Shown: piece after piece, positions 7,543-13,782 of the stretch
Numbering within the stretch: the stretch's first letter is position 1
Layout of the letters: each line of letters opens with the position of its first letter
Assembly: GCA_047974165.1 (NCBI GenBank)
Contig: JBKECB010000083.1
Coordinates: 1 to 15,352, forward strand
Source: Lactovum sp047974165
Lineage (GTDB): Bacteria; Bacillota; Bacilli; Lactobacillales; Streptococcaceae
Reading direction: 5' to 3'
DNA length: 15,352 bases
The notes under the pieces: generated by a model
Told to the model about the DNA's origin: nothing
What the model saw: only the letters and a program-made list of their open reading frames with translations
The model's database searches: none
Made by a program: the position numbers and the translations under genes

Positions 7543-7551
7543 ATTATAACA
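7543..7551 (-). promoter_or_regulatory. extended -10 promoter of lspA-rluD
   Basis: Minus-strand TGTTATAAT followed by six bases (ATTCAA) and the lspA ATG. The -35 region is weak (TTAGTG at 17 bp). The transcription start should coincide with the start codon. Confidence 0.7.
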
Positions 7552-7569
7552 TACACCAAAGATGTCACT

Positions 7570-7593
7570 AAAAAAGACGATCTAGACCGTCTT
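7570..7593 (-). terminator. intrinsic terminator of DUF1149-degV
   Basis: On the minus strand AAGACGGT-CTAG-ATCGTCTT gives an 8-bp stem (one G-T pair) with a four-base loop, followed by a run of T down to 7570. The hairpin begins inside the degV stop codon (7594-7592). Confidence 0.8.
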
Positions 7594-8446
7594 ATTTATC
7601 CTCAAATATTTTCTTACCAAAGGTATAAGCACTTGCTCCTAAACCTAGGTGTGTCGCAATAACTGAGCCAAAATCTAAAATTTCAACATCTGTATAGCCT
7701 TGTGCAATAGCAAAATCATAAAATTCTTTCACTTTATCTTCTGCTCTCGCCTGTAAAATAAAAATCTTATGACTTTTTGGATCTGTATTTTCTAGTAGTA
7801 ACTCTTTCATCCGAGCAATAGATTTTTTATTAGTACGTACTTTCTCAAAAAGTTCAACTTTTCCAATCTTTGAAAAAGTTAAAACTGGTTTTACACCAAA
7901 TAAAGTTCCTAAAATAGCTGCACCATTTGAAAGGCGTCCAGATTTAGCCAACCACTTCAAATCATCTACAAGCATAAATGCACCATCTGTGTCACGCATC
8001 TCTTCAAAAATTTTATAAATCTCATCAAAGCTTAAATTTCTGACTGCTGCTTCGAGCATTGTCTCAACCATGTACCCTAAAGGACTTGAGGTAATAAAAG
8101 TTTCTGGAAAAACAACCTTCATATCTGTAAATTCTTCCTGTAGATAATAAGCATTTTCATAAAACCCTGAAATACCAGATGGAAGAAAAAGACCGAGTAC
8201 ATGACTATATCCTTGATCACGTAAATCATTTAACAGTTCTTCTAATTTTGCAACACTAGGCTGAGCTGACTGAGGAAGACCTTTAGCTTTAGCCATTAAA
8301 TCAAAATAATCTTGAGCTGATATTTCTGAAGACTTATAAGTTACCTTATCCAAAGTCAATGGAATATCTAAGACGTGAAGATTATCAAATTTTAAATACT
8401 TTTCAGACAAAGTTGCTGAAGAATCTGTTATTACAGCAAGTTTCAT
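7592..8446 (-). CDS. DegV family fatty-acid-binding protein (FakB-like)
   Basis: A 284-residue DegV-domain protein. Characterised members (FakB) bind a fatty acid and present it to the kinase FakA for phosphorylation and phospholipid synthesis. Seen: the N-terminal VITDSSATLS (5-14), the PQSAQPS motif (58-64), LGLFLPSGISGFYENA (84-99), SSPLGYMV (120-127) and DDLKWLAKSGRLS (161-173) followed by TLFGVKPVLTFSKIGKVE. These cover both lobes of the DegV fold. There is no fakA in the window, and Firmicutes often carry several DegV paralogs with different lipid preference, so a specific FakB assignment is inference. The start has a GGAG ribosome site inside DUF1149, which ends 3 bases before. It forms a two-gene transcript with DUF1149, closed by a terminator. 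Confidence 0.88.
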   Translation of the reverse strand: MKLAVITDSSATLSEKYLKFDNLHVLDIPLTLDKVTYKSSEISAQDYFDLMAKAKGLPQSAQPSVAKLEELLNDLRDQGYSHVLGLFLPSGISGFYENAYYLQEEFTDMKVVFPETFITSSPLGYMVETMLEAAVRNLSFDEIYKIFEEMRDTDGAFMLVDDLKWLAKSGRLSNGAAILGTLFGVKPVLTFSKIGKVELFEKVRTNKKSIARMKELLLENTDPKSHKIFILQARAEDKVKEFYDFAIAQGYTDVEILDFGSVIATHLGLGASAYTFGKKIFEDK

Positions 8447-8449
8447 CTT

Positions 8450-8827
8450 TTAAAACTCCAATCTCAAGCCTGGCTCATCGAGAGCTACTTCTGTTATTTC
8501 ATAGGCAAGGTCTTTTAAAATTTCAAATAAAGGAGAGGCTAATTCCTGCATTTCTTGTTGTGTTAAATCTGCTTGATTTTTAATTTGACGATCAATAACC
8601 TGTGTCACTTGGCTAAAAGCACTTGACAACACAAACTTATTTAAGACAATTAAAGAACTTAAATTTATTTGAACTTTTGTATCAGGTAAATCTTCTTTGG
8701 CATCTGTCAAAATATGAAGTTGGACATTAATTCGTGTCTCTGGAGTTCCATGCTCCTTTTCATATTCTAAATTACGTGCATCGTAGTGGAAAAAATTTAC
8801 CACTTCCTTACTTCTCATTAAATCCAT
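8450..8827 (-). CDS. DUF1149 family protein
   Basis: A 125-residue soluble protein of the DUF1149 family (PF06619), a conserved but uncharacterised group of Lactobacillales proteins. The N-terminal block EVVNFFHYDARNLEYEKEHGTPETRINVQLHIL (8-40) is the recognisable family signature; the rest shows alternating strands and a C-terminal helix. There is no signal peptide, membrane segment or catalytic motif. It has its own extended -10 promoter, a 34-base leader and a good GGAGTGAG ribosome site, and is followed by degV after 3 bases. The tight pairing hints at a shared role with the DegV protein, but this is inference. A second Met at position 4 is possible as start but lies too far from the ribosome site. 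Confidence 0.85.
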   Translation of the reverse strand: MDLMRSKEVVNFFHYDARNLEYEKEHGTPETRINVQLHILTDAKEDLPDTKVQINLSSLIVLNKFVLSSAFSQVTQVIDRQIKNQADLTQQEMQELASPLFEILKDLAYEITEVALDEPGLRLEF

Positions 8828-8861
8828 CTTCTCACTCCATAGTTTATTCTCTATTTATTAT

Positions 8862-8870
8862 ATTATAGCA
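8862..8870 (-). promoter_or_regulatory. extended -10 promoter of DUF1149-degV
   Basis: Minus-strand TGCTATAAT, 34 bases before the ATG at 8827. It resembles the truA and ylxM promoters (ATTGCTATAATA), but here a real leader with a Shine-Dalgarno follows. No terminator is visible between trmD and this promoter. Confidence 0.65.
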
Positions 8871-8902
8871 ATTTTTCAACTTTTCTGCTTACTTTATGCG
8901 GA

Positions 8903-9619
8903 TTATTTCTTTAATTTTTTTAAAATTTCTGCTTCTTCTTGAGTAAAATTATAGTTCTTCAATAAATCAGGCCGTCTTTCAAGCGTTTTTCGTAAACTTT
9001 CTGTCAATCGCCACTTCCGAATATTCTCATGATGCCCACTCATTAAAACTTCAGGAACTTCCATTTCCTGAAAGTTTCTTGGCCGAGTATATTGAGGATA
9101 CTCTAAGAGACCTGTTGAAAAACTATCTTCTTGATGGCTCACTTCTTTTCCTATAACTTCGGGTAATAAACGTACAGTCGCATCAACCACAACACTTGCT
9201 GCTAATTCTCCTCCTGTTAAAATAAAATCACCTAAAGAAATTTCATCTGTTACACAAGTTTTTATTCTTTCATCATAACCTTCGTAATGACCACAAATAA
9301 ATATTAGCTGTTCTTCTTTTGAAAATTCTTCAGCCTTTTTTTGATCAAATCTTTCTCCAGCAGGATCTAGTAAAATAACCCGTGATTTTTCTAATCTAGG
9401 TAAACTATCCAAGCATCTAAAAATTGGCTCTGCCATCAATAGCATTCCCTGACCACCGCCATAAGGTTCATCATCAACTCGTCGATGCTTATTTGTAGTA
9501 TATTCTCTAAAATCATGAATATTTAAATCTAAAAGTTCACGTTCTTGTGCTTTCCCAATCAAAGATTCTTGAAGTGCTGAAAACATTTCTGGAAAAAGAC
9601 TTAAAATGTCTATTCTCAT
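8903..9619 (-). CDS. trmD: tRNA (guanine37-N1)-methyltransferase TrmD
   Basis: A 238-residue SPOUT methyltransferase that makes m1G37 next to the anticodon, using SAM, and so prevents frameshifting. Family motifs: RIDILSLFPEMF (2-13), DDEPYGGGQGMLL (49-61), ICGHYEGYDERI (108-119), EISLGDFILTGGELA (126-140) in the knot, and EDSFSTGLLEYPQYTRP (164-180), where Asp165 corresponds to the catalytic aspartate. Length is normal. The ATG overlaps the rimM stop by 4 bases (ATGA), so the two are translationally coupled as in most Firmicutes. Confidence 0.97.
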   Translation of the reverse strand: MRIDILSLFPEMFSALQESLIGKAQERELLDLNIHDFREYTTNKHRRVDDEPYGGGQGMLLMAEPIFRCLDSLPRLEKSRVILLDPAGERFDQKKAEEFSKEEQLIFICGHYEGYDERIKTCVTDEISLGDFILTGGELAASVVVDATVRLLPEVIGKEVSHQEDSFSTGLLEYPQYTRPRNFQEMEVPEVLMSGHHENIRKWRLTESLRKTLERRPDLLKNYNFTQEEAEILKKLKK

Positions 9620-10128
9620 TCATCTAATCCTTCAGGTATCTCAACATCTACTCGTTGTTCTTCGATATTCACGTGAAGAATTACAGAGGCAATATAAGGG
9701 AGAAGTAAGTCTTTTTTTCCTTCTCTCTTAACCATCCAAACATCATTTGCACCTGGTTGTAAAATTTCTGAAATAATCCCTATTTTTTCTCCCTTCTCAA
9801 AAACCTCTAAGCCAATAATTTCATGATAATAAAATTCATTTTCTTCTAGCTCTGAAAGTTGTTCTTCCTTAATCTTTAAGTTAAAAAATTTATACTTCTC
9901 AACTTCATTAATCGAATTAAGACCTTCAAACTTTATAATCCACAAATTTTTTTGTTCCCTTGATCGACTTACCTTTAATTCGGATACAAATTGATCCTTT
10001 TCATCAAAAAGAGAAAGTAAAGAGTTTTTTTTAAATCTTTCATGTGAAAAATCTGACAAAGATTTCACACGAACCTCTCCTTGCAATCCTTGCATATTTA
10101 CAATTATACCAACATTATAATAATTCAC
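9616..10128 (-). CDS. rimM: 16S rRNA processing/ribosome maturation factor RimM
   Basis: A 170-residue protein that binds ribosomal protein S19 and helps assemble the 30S head. The N-terminal RimM domain shows YYNVGIIVNMQGLQGEVRV (3-21); the C-terminal PRC-barrel (about 98-168) shows YYHEIIGLEVF, GANDVWMVKREGKKDLLLPYI and the DVEIPEGL ending. The start codon is GTG (10128-10126): the family N-terminus begins right there, and the ribosome site TAGGAG overlaps the ylxM stop about 12 bases upstream. It sits between ylxM (14-base gap) and trmD (4-base overlap). Confidence 0.94.
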   Translation of the reverse strand: MNYYNVGIIVNMQGLQGEVRVKSLSDFSHERFKKNSLLSLFDEKDQFVSELKVSRSREQKNLWIIKFEGLNSINEVEKYKFFNLKIKEEQLSELEENEFYYHEIIGLEVFEKGEKIGIISEILQPGANDVWMVKREGKKDLLLPYIASVILHVNIEEQRVDVEIPEGLDE

Positions 10129-10142
10129 TATATTTATTTCTC

Positions 10143-10472
10143 CTATTTTTCATTCATCTCTTGCAAAATAAGTAAATCATTGATTATTTCTTGATTTTCA
10201 CTATATTTTTCCAATAATTTTAAAATAAACTTTTGCCGCTCATCTTCTTTTTTTAAAAGATTTAGTATTAATTCAAAATTTTCTAACTTCTTTTCAGATC
10301 TCTTTAACAAATCTGATACTGCTTGCTTTGTCATTTCTGATAAATCAGCAATCTCTGTCAATGAAAAATCCTCTCCATAATATTGAAAAAGCACTTCTTT
10401 TTGTTTCTTACTGAGTAAATTTGCATAAATATCTAACAATAAATTGATTCGGTTTGTTTTCTCTAATGTCAT
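10143..10472 (-). CDS. ylxM: YlxM family helix-turn-helix protein (SRP-associated, UPF0122)
   Basis: A 109-residue protein of the YlxM/p13-like family (UPF0122). Seen: LLSKKQKEVLFQYYGEDFS (19-37), then a sigma region-4-like helix-turn-helix LTEIADLSEMTKQAVSDLLK (38-57) and a charged C-terminal helix. In other Firmicutes ylxM precedes ffh, and a streptococcal homologue was reported to stimulate SRP GTPase activity; no ffh lies here. Instead it heads a ylxM-rimM-trmD transcript. The promoter's -10 ends 7 bases from the ATG; the AAAGGA directly against the ATG is badly spaced for a normal Shine-Dalgarno. It is divergent from the kinase-like gene, with 39 bases between start codons. Confidence 0.88.
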   Translation of the reverse strand: MTLEKTNRINLLLDIYANLLSKKQKEVLFQYYGEDFSLTEIADLSEMTKQAVSDLLKRSEKKLENFELILNLLKKEDERQKFILKLLEKYSENQEIINDLLILQEMNEK

Positions 10473-10479
10473 TCCTTTT

Positions 10480-10488
10480 ATTATAGCA
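10480..10488 (-). promoter_or_regulatory. extended -10 promoter of ylxM-rimM-trmD
   Basis: Minus-strand TGCTATAAT, 7 bases from the ylxM ATG. The surrounding 17 bp (10477-10493) are identical to those before truA. The element is only 7 bp away from the oppositely directed promoter of the kinase-like gene. Confidence 0.7.
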
Positions 10489-10495
10489 AATCTTT

Positions 10496-10504
10496 TGGTA
10501 AAAT
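10496..10504 (+). promoter_or_regulatory. extended -10 promoter of the kinase-like gene
   Basis: Plus-strand TGGTAAAAT, 7 bases before the ATG at 10512, with no good -35. An alternative plus-strand -10 (TATTAT, 10479-10484) would give a leader of about 20 bases. Either way this promoter overlaps the ylxM promoter. Confidence 0.5.
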
Positions 10505-10511
10505 TAAAAGC

Positions 10512-12056
10512 ATGAAACTACTCAAAATTAGTTGGAAAACCTTTTTGGGAATTAGCCTACTTTATATCTCAATTACAGCTTTGACGATATTTTTTGTCAA
10601 TCAAAATTACCGACAATTAGATAGCAATCGTATACTCAAAAGAGCAAATGAAATTAAAAGAAATTTAAAAGAAAGACCAGAAATAATTTTAGATCGCTCC
10701 ATTAAAGAATATGATTTAGATACTGATAATACAGCTACTCAAGTTATTCTTGAAGGAGCTGCTTATGCACGTAATTTTACAACTAATTCAATCACCATTA
10801 CACTTCCAATCGTTGAAAATGGAAAAATTACTTCTTATCTAGCCGTTACAGATACGAGAACTTCTGGATTTTTTACGACCGTTGCAATCATCCTCCTCTC
10901 TTTAATCCTTTGGACTCTTTCTGTTTTTGAAATTGCTCGACGAGCTATTGGTGCTGAACAACATACTAAAAATACGATTGCAAAAATTAAAAATATTGAA
11001 CGTTCTCCTCTAACACAGTCTTATCTTATTACCAAAGATGACGATCCTGTGACTATAGCACTCAACCATTTAGGTGATAATATCCAACAAAGGATTCTTT
11101 CTAATCAAGAAACAAAAGAAAATCTTTATGAATTCATTGAATTTTTCCAATTTCCTATCTTTGTCTACGACGGACGTGGACTTCTTCACCGAAGCAACGC
11201 TGCCTTTCAAAATGAATTTTCAAATGCAAAAGGAATTGATGTTTTTAGCCCCTTCCCAGAATTTTTAAATTTTCTTGTTGAAAAAATGGTTCATCCTGAT
11301 ATTCAAAATACAACCTTTTATTTCGAAAATATTAATTGTTACTATAAAATTTCATTTAATCCTCTAGAAATGATTAATAATCGCTATCTTGTAGTCATGA
11401 ATGATGTCAGTCAATATCATCAGATTATGCAAGCACATCGCGACTTTACAGCCAATATTTCAAGTGCCTTTATTCCACCGCTTAGTCGCATTAAAGAAGA
11501 TATATTACAGTTAGAACGAACTGAAACACAAGAAGAGATATTAAAAGAAATTGATTGGCTGAATGAACTTATCACTGACACACTCGCCTTAACTCGAACA
11601 AACTTAAAGATTAAAAAGTCAAAAGTTCAAGCTGATTTACTTATCCAAGAAATTTTAGAAAGTTTTAAGCTCGATTTAACAGATAAGGGTCTTAAACTCG
11701 AACTTAATATTCAGCCTCTTTCTTTTCATAGTGACCCTAAAAAAATACAAATTATATTTAAAAAATTAATCGGAAATGCTATCAGTTATAGTAAAAATAC
11801 TGGAACTATTAGAATTTCATTAGAAAAAGATGGGAAGAAAACAGTTTTCTCTGTTAAAGATTCAGGACCCGGACTTTCTGAAATACAAAAGTCAAGAATC
11901 TTTGAAGAATTTTATAGCGTTGATCTTAATCGCTCAACCGTCTCAGGAACTGGTTTAGGTCTTGCAATTGTTAAGAAAAATGTACAGGAGCTTAAAGGTA
12001 AAGTTTATATTCAAAGTGAATTAGGGCAAGGTTCAACCTTTATCGTTAAATTTTAA
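10512..12056 (+). CDS. orphan sensor histidine kinase-like protein with degenerate H-box
   Basis: A 514-residue membrane protein built like a PhoR/WalK-type sensor kinase. Two membrane segments (about 8-29 and 121-142) flank an extracytoplasmic domain of some 90 residues. A linker and a PAS-like region (about 203-300, FFQFPIFVYDGRGLLHRSNAAF) follow, then the DHp region and a HATPase domain. The ATPase boxes look intact: N-box GNAISYS (Asn422), G1 DSGPG (450-454), F-box IFEEFY (463-468), G2 SGTGLGL (478-484). In the H-box the usual ANxSHEL-x-TPL reads ANISSAFIPPL (314-324), with Ser318 where the phosphoacceptor His belongs and most neighbouring box residues also changed. No response regulator gene adjoins. 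It may be a pseudokinase, a phosphatase-type or a dimer-partner regulator; ordinary autophosphorylation at this site looks excluded. It is the only plus-strand gene here and has its own terminator. Confidence 0.85.
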   Translation: MKLLKISWKTFLGISLLYISITALTIFFVNQNYRQLDSNRILKRANEIKRNLKERPEIILDRSIKEYDLDTDNTATQVILEGAAYARNFTTNSITITLPIVENGKITSYLAVTDTRTSGFFTTVAIILLSLILWTLSVFEIARRAIGAEQHTKNTIAKIKNIERSPLTQSYLITKDDDPVTIALNHLGDNIQQRILSNQETKENLYEFIEFFQFPIFVYDGRGLLHRSNAAFQNEFSNAKGIDVFSPFPEFLNFLVEKMVHPDIQNTTFYFENINCYYKISFNPLEMINNRYLVVMNDVSQYHQIMQAHRDFTANISSAFIPPLSRIKEDILQLERTETQEEILKEIDWLNELITDTLALTRTNLKIKKSKVQADLLIQEILESFKLDLTDKGLKLELNIQPLSFHSDPKKIQIIFKKLIGNAISYSKNTGTIRISLEKDGKKTVFSVKDSGPGLSEIQKSRIFEEFYSVDLNRSTVSGTGLGLAIVKKNVQELKGKVYIQSELGQGSTFIVKF

Positions 12057-12088
12057 ATACTAACCTCAAATTAGAGGTTAGTATTTTT
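12056..12088 (+). terminator. intrinsic terminator of the kinase-like gene
   Basis: A perfect 12-bp stem, AATACTAACCTC (12056-12067) and GAGGTTAGTATT (12074-12085), with a 6-base loop and a T run ending at 12088. It begins on the last base of the stop codon. It may also work for leftward transcripts, though the T tract on that side is weaker. Confidence 0.9.
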
Positions 12089-12152
12089 ATAGAAAAATAA
12101 AGTCAAATAATAATCGGAGAGACTTTAAAAGCTAAAAAAGATAAAAGCAAAC

Positions 12153-12189
12153 ATAAAAATGCATGGTTTATTCACCATCACATTTTTAT
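12153..12189 (-). terminator. long hairpin downstream of the NagR-like gene, putative terminator
   Basis: Outer arms ATAAAAATG/CATTTTTAT (9 bp) and inner arms ATGGT/ACCAT (5 bp) are separated by a small asymmetric bulge, with a 6-base loop. On the minus strand it starts about 10 bases after the regulator's stop. The T run is inside the stem rather than after it (then TGTTTGCTTTTA), so it is an imperfect terminator; mRNA 3'-end protection is an alternative. Confidence 0.5.
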
Positions 12190-12198
12190 AAATTTTTA

Positions 12199-12903
12199 TC
12201 ATCGCTCTAAATAAAATTCAAAACGATCTCCAGCATATGAAGAAAGAACATACTCAAAAGCACAATCATCACTAAAATAAGAAACCTGCGTTACAGATAA
12301 GATGGCTGCTCCTGGCTTTAATTCTAAATAATCTATTAATTCAGGACTCGCACTTTTACTTGATATAACCTGCTCACTTCTTCCAATTTCATAGCCGTTT
12401 TTTTCTAAACTCGCAAAAAAATGAAAACTTATCTCTTCTTTTTTAAAACCAGAAATTATCTTTGCTGGAATACAAGTTACCTCAAAACAAATCGGGAGAT
12501 CATCTGCAAAACGAATACGTTCCATTTTTATAATTTCACTATCTTCTTTTAAATTTAACTTTTCACACTCTATTTTATTCGCCATAACTTTAGTATAGCT
12601 GATAATTTTACTAGATGGCGTCTTCCCTTGTGATTCTATAATTTCCGTAAATGATGTTGTTCCTCGCATACGTTCACGTACACGTTCACCGACAACATAA
12701 GTCCCTGAACCTACTCGTCTTTCTAAAATTCCCTCATCGCATAAAGCACTAACTGCCTGCCTAAGTGTCGTTCGTGTTACTGAAAACTTTTGTGACAACT
12801 CTCTCTCAGAAGGAAGTCTACTTCCAACAGGATAGATTTTACTTTCAATATCACTCTTTATTGCATCATGAATACTAATGTATATTGGTTTTTCTGTTTT
12901 CAA
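12199..12903 (-). CDS. nagR: GntR family (HutC/UTRA) regulator, probable NagR amino-sugar repressor
   Basis: A 234-residue regulator with an N-terminal winged helix (about 5-72: PVGSRLPSERELSQKFSVTR, TLRQAVSALCDEGILER, VGSGTYV) and a C-terminal UTRA effector domain (about 90-230). The linker MRGTTSFTEIIESQGKTPSS (79-98) and the SFHFFASLE and PGAAIL motifs resemble NagR/YvoA, which respond to GlcNAc-6-P or GlcN-6-P. The identification is strengthened by two identical dre-like sites at the glmS promoter. The start codon is TTG (12903-12901): no usable ATG exists near the N-terminus, and PIYISIHDAIKSDIE fits the family start. Ribosome site AAGGAAG lies 13 bases upstream, inside the preceding gene, whose TAA stop is in the same frame two codons earlier. 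Being last of the rbgA-rnhB cluster, it probably shares that transcript. Confidence 0.85.
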   Translation of the reverse strand: MKTEKPIYISIHDAIKSDIESKIYPVGSRLPSERELSQKFSVTRTTLRQAVSALCDEGILERRVGSGTYVVGERVRERMRGTTSFTEIIESQGKTPSSKIISYTKVMANKIECEKLNLKEDSEIIKMERIRFADDLPICFEVTCIPAKIISGFKKEEISFHFFASLEKNGYEIGRSEQVISSKSASPELIDYLELKPGAAILSVTQVSYFSDDCAFEYVLSSYAGDRFEFYLER

Positions 12904-12906
12904 AAT

Positions 12907-13764
12907 TTAATTCATTCTTCCTTGCTGAATATTATTCAAATTCGTATCTTGTTGCTGAATAGAATTTAACAATTGATTTAAGCGTTGTTCAGAATTTTCA
13001 AAAGACATGAGTACAAAGCTTTTTAATGAATGCAGCTCTGAAAGCTCCATTTCTAATTCAGCACGAATTGATTGTAAATGCCCAATTGACATTGCTGCTA
13101 AAGCATTTACCTCATGGTAAGCATCCATAGGAACTACTGATGTATCAAAAGGTGCAACTGGACTAAAGGAAGGACTAGGTGATGGTGGTGGTGGTGCCGG
13201 TATCTGATTTATTGGCTCTGGAATAGCTGCTGGGGGAGCAATTGCTGCACTTGAAGCTGGAGTTACTGGTTCAAGTCCTGAAGAATTAATCTGATCAACT
13301 GAGAAGTTAAAAGCTGCTGAACTTACAGGATCTGCTGGAAGTTCAAAGAAAGACTGATTATCCATTGGACCGGCTTGCATATTGTAGGTTGCTTGTTCTT
13401 CAGCCGAAAATCCCAAGTCCATTGAAACCATCTCTACCGGTGGTGTATTTAGTATTAAATCTGCTGACTCTTCAAAATTAATTGAACTTACAGAATTTGC
13501 AACTTCTGGTTCCATGGGATAAACAGCCATTGAACTTTCTAAAGTTAAAGGACTACTTTCTACATACTGGGTATTGGGAGTTGGCATTTCTGTAACTGGT
13601 ATCTTTTCTTGCGTTGAAGCTACTGGATTTGCAAAATTAAAAAGATTAGAAGAACTTTCCTTAGGCTCTTTTGATTTTTCCAATATTGTTGATTTACTCT
13701 TTTTTAGTCCAAAGATATTTGTCGAATCAATAACAATCGACTTCTTTTGTTTTTCTTCGTCCAT
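12907..13764 (-). CDS. unrecognised disordered proline/serine/alanine-rich protein with C-terminal helical region
   Basis: I do not recognise this 285-residue protein. It has a basic N-terminal segment of about 35 residues (KKSKSTILEKSKEPK at 21-35). A long low-complexity stretch (about 40-210), rich in P, S, A, E and N, has weak internal echoes (LFNFANPVAS at 41-50, AFNFSVDQINSS at 151-162) and a polyproline run, PAPPPPSPSPSFSP (189-202). The tail of about 70 residues (215-283) is predicted by eye to be helical or coiled coil (LQSIRAELEMELSELHSLKS, then EQRLNQLLNSIQQQ). No cysteine, tryptophan, signal peptide or membrane segment is seen. It starts 18 bases after rnhB with an AGGA ribosome site and ends 3 bases before the regulator, so it is co-transcribed with both. 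The coding frame is clean, and the location in a tight cluster argues that it is real. Confidence 0.8.
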   Translation of the reverse strand: MDEEKQKKSIVIDSTNIFGLKKSKSTILEKSKEPKESSSNLFNFANPVASTQEKIPVTEMPTPNTQYVESSPLTLESSMAVYPMEPEVANSVSSINFEESADLILNTPPVEMVSMDLGFSAEEQATYNMQAGPMDNQSFFELPADPVSSAAFNFSVDQINSSGLEPVTPASSAAIAPPAAIPEPINQIPAPPPPSPSPSFSPVAPFDTSVVPMDAYHEVNALAAMSIGHLQSIRAELEMELSELHSLKSFVLMSFENSEQRLNQLLNSIQQQDTNLNNIQQGRMN

Positions 13765-13782
13765 AATAAAATCCTACTTTCG

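Noticed and set aside
8359..8583. Plus-strand open frame across the DUF1149/degV junction
   Set aside because: Antisense shadow of two well-supported genes.
11074..11268. Plus-strand 64-codon frame inside the kinase-like gene
   Set aside because: Out-of-frame shadow within a clear long coding sequence.
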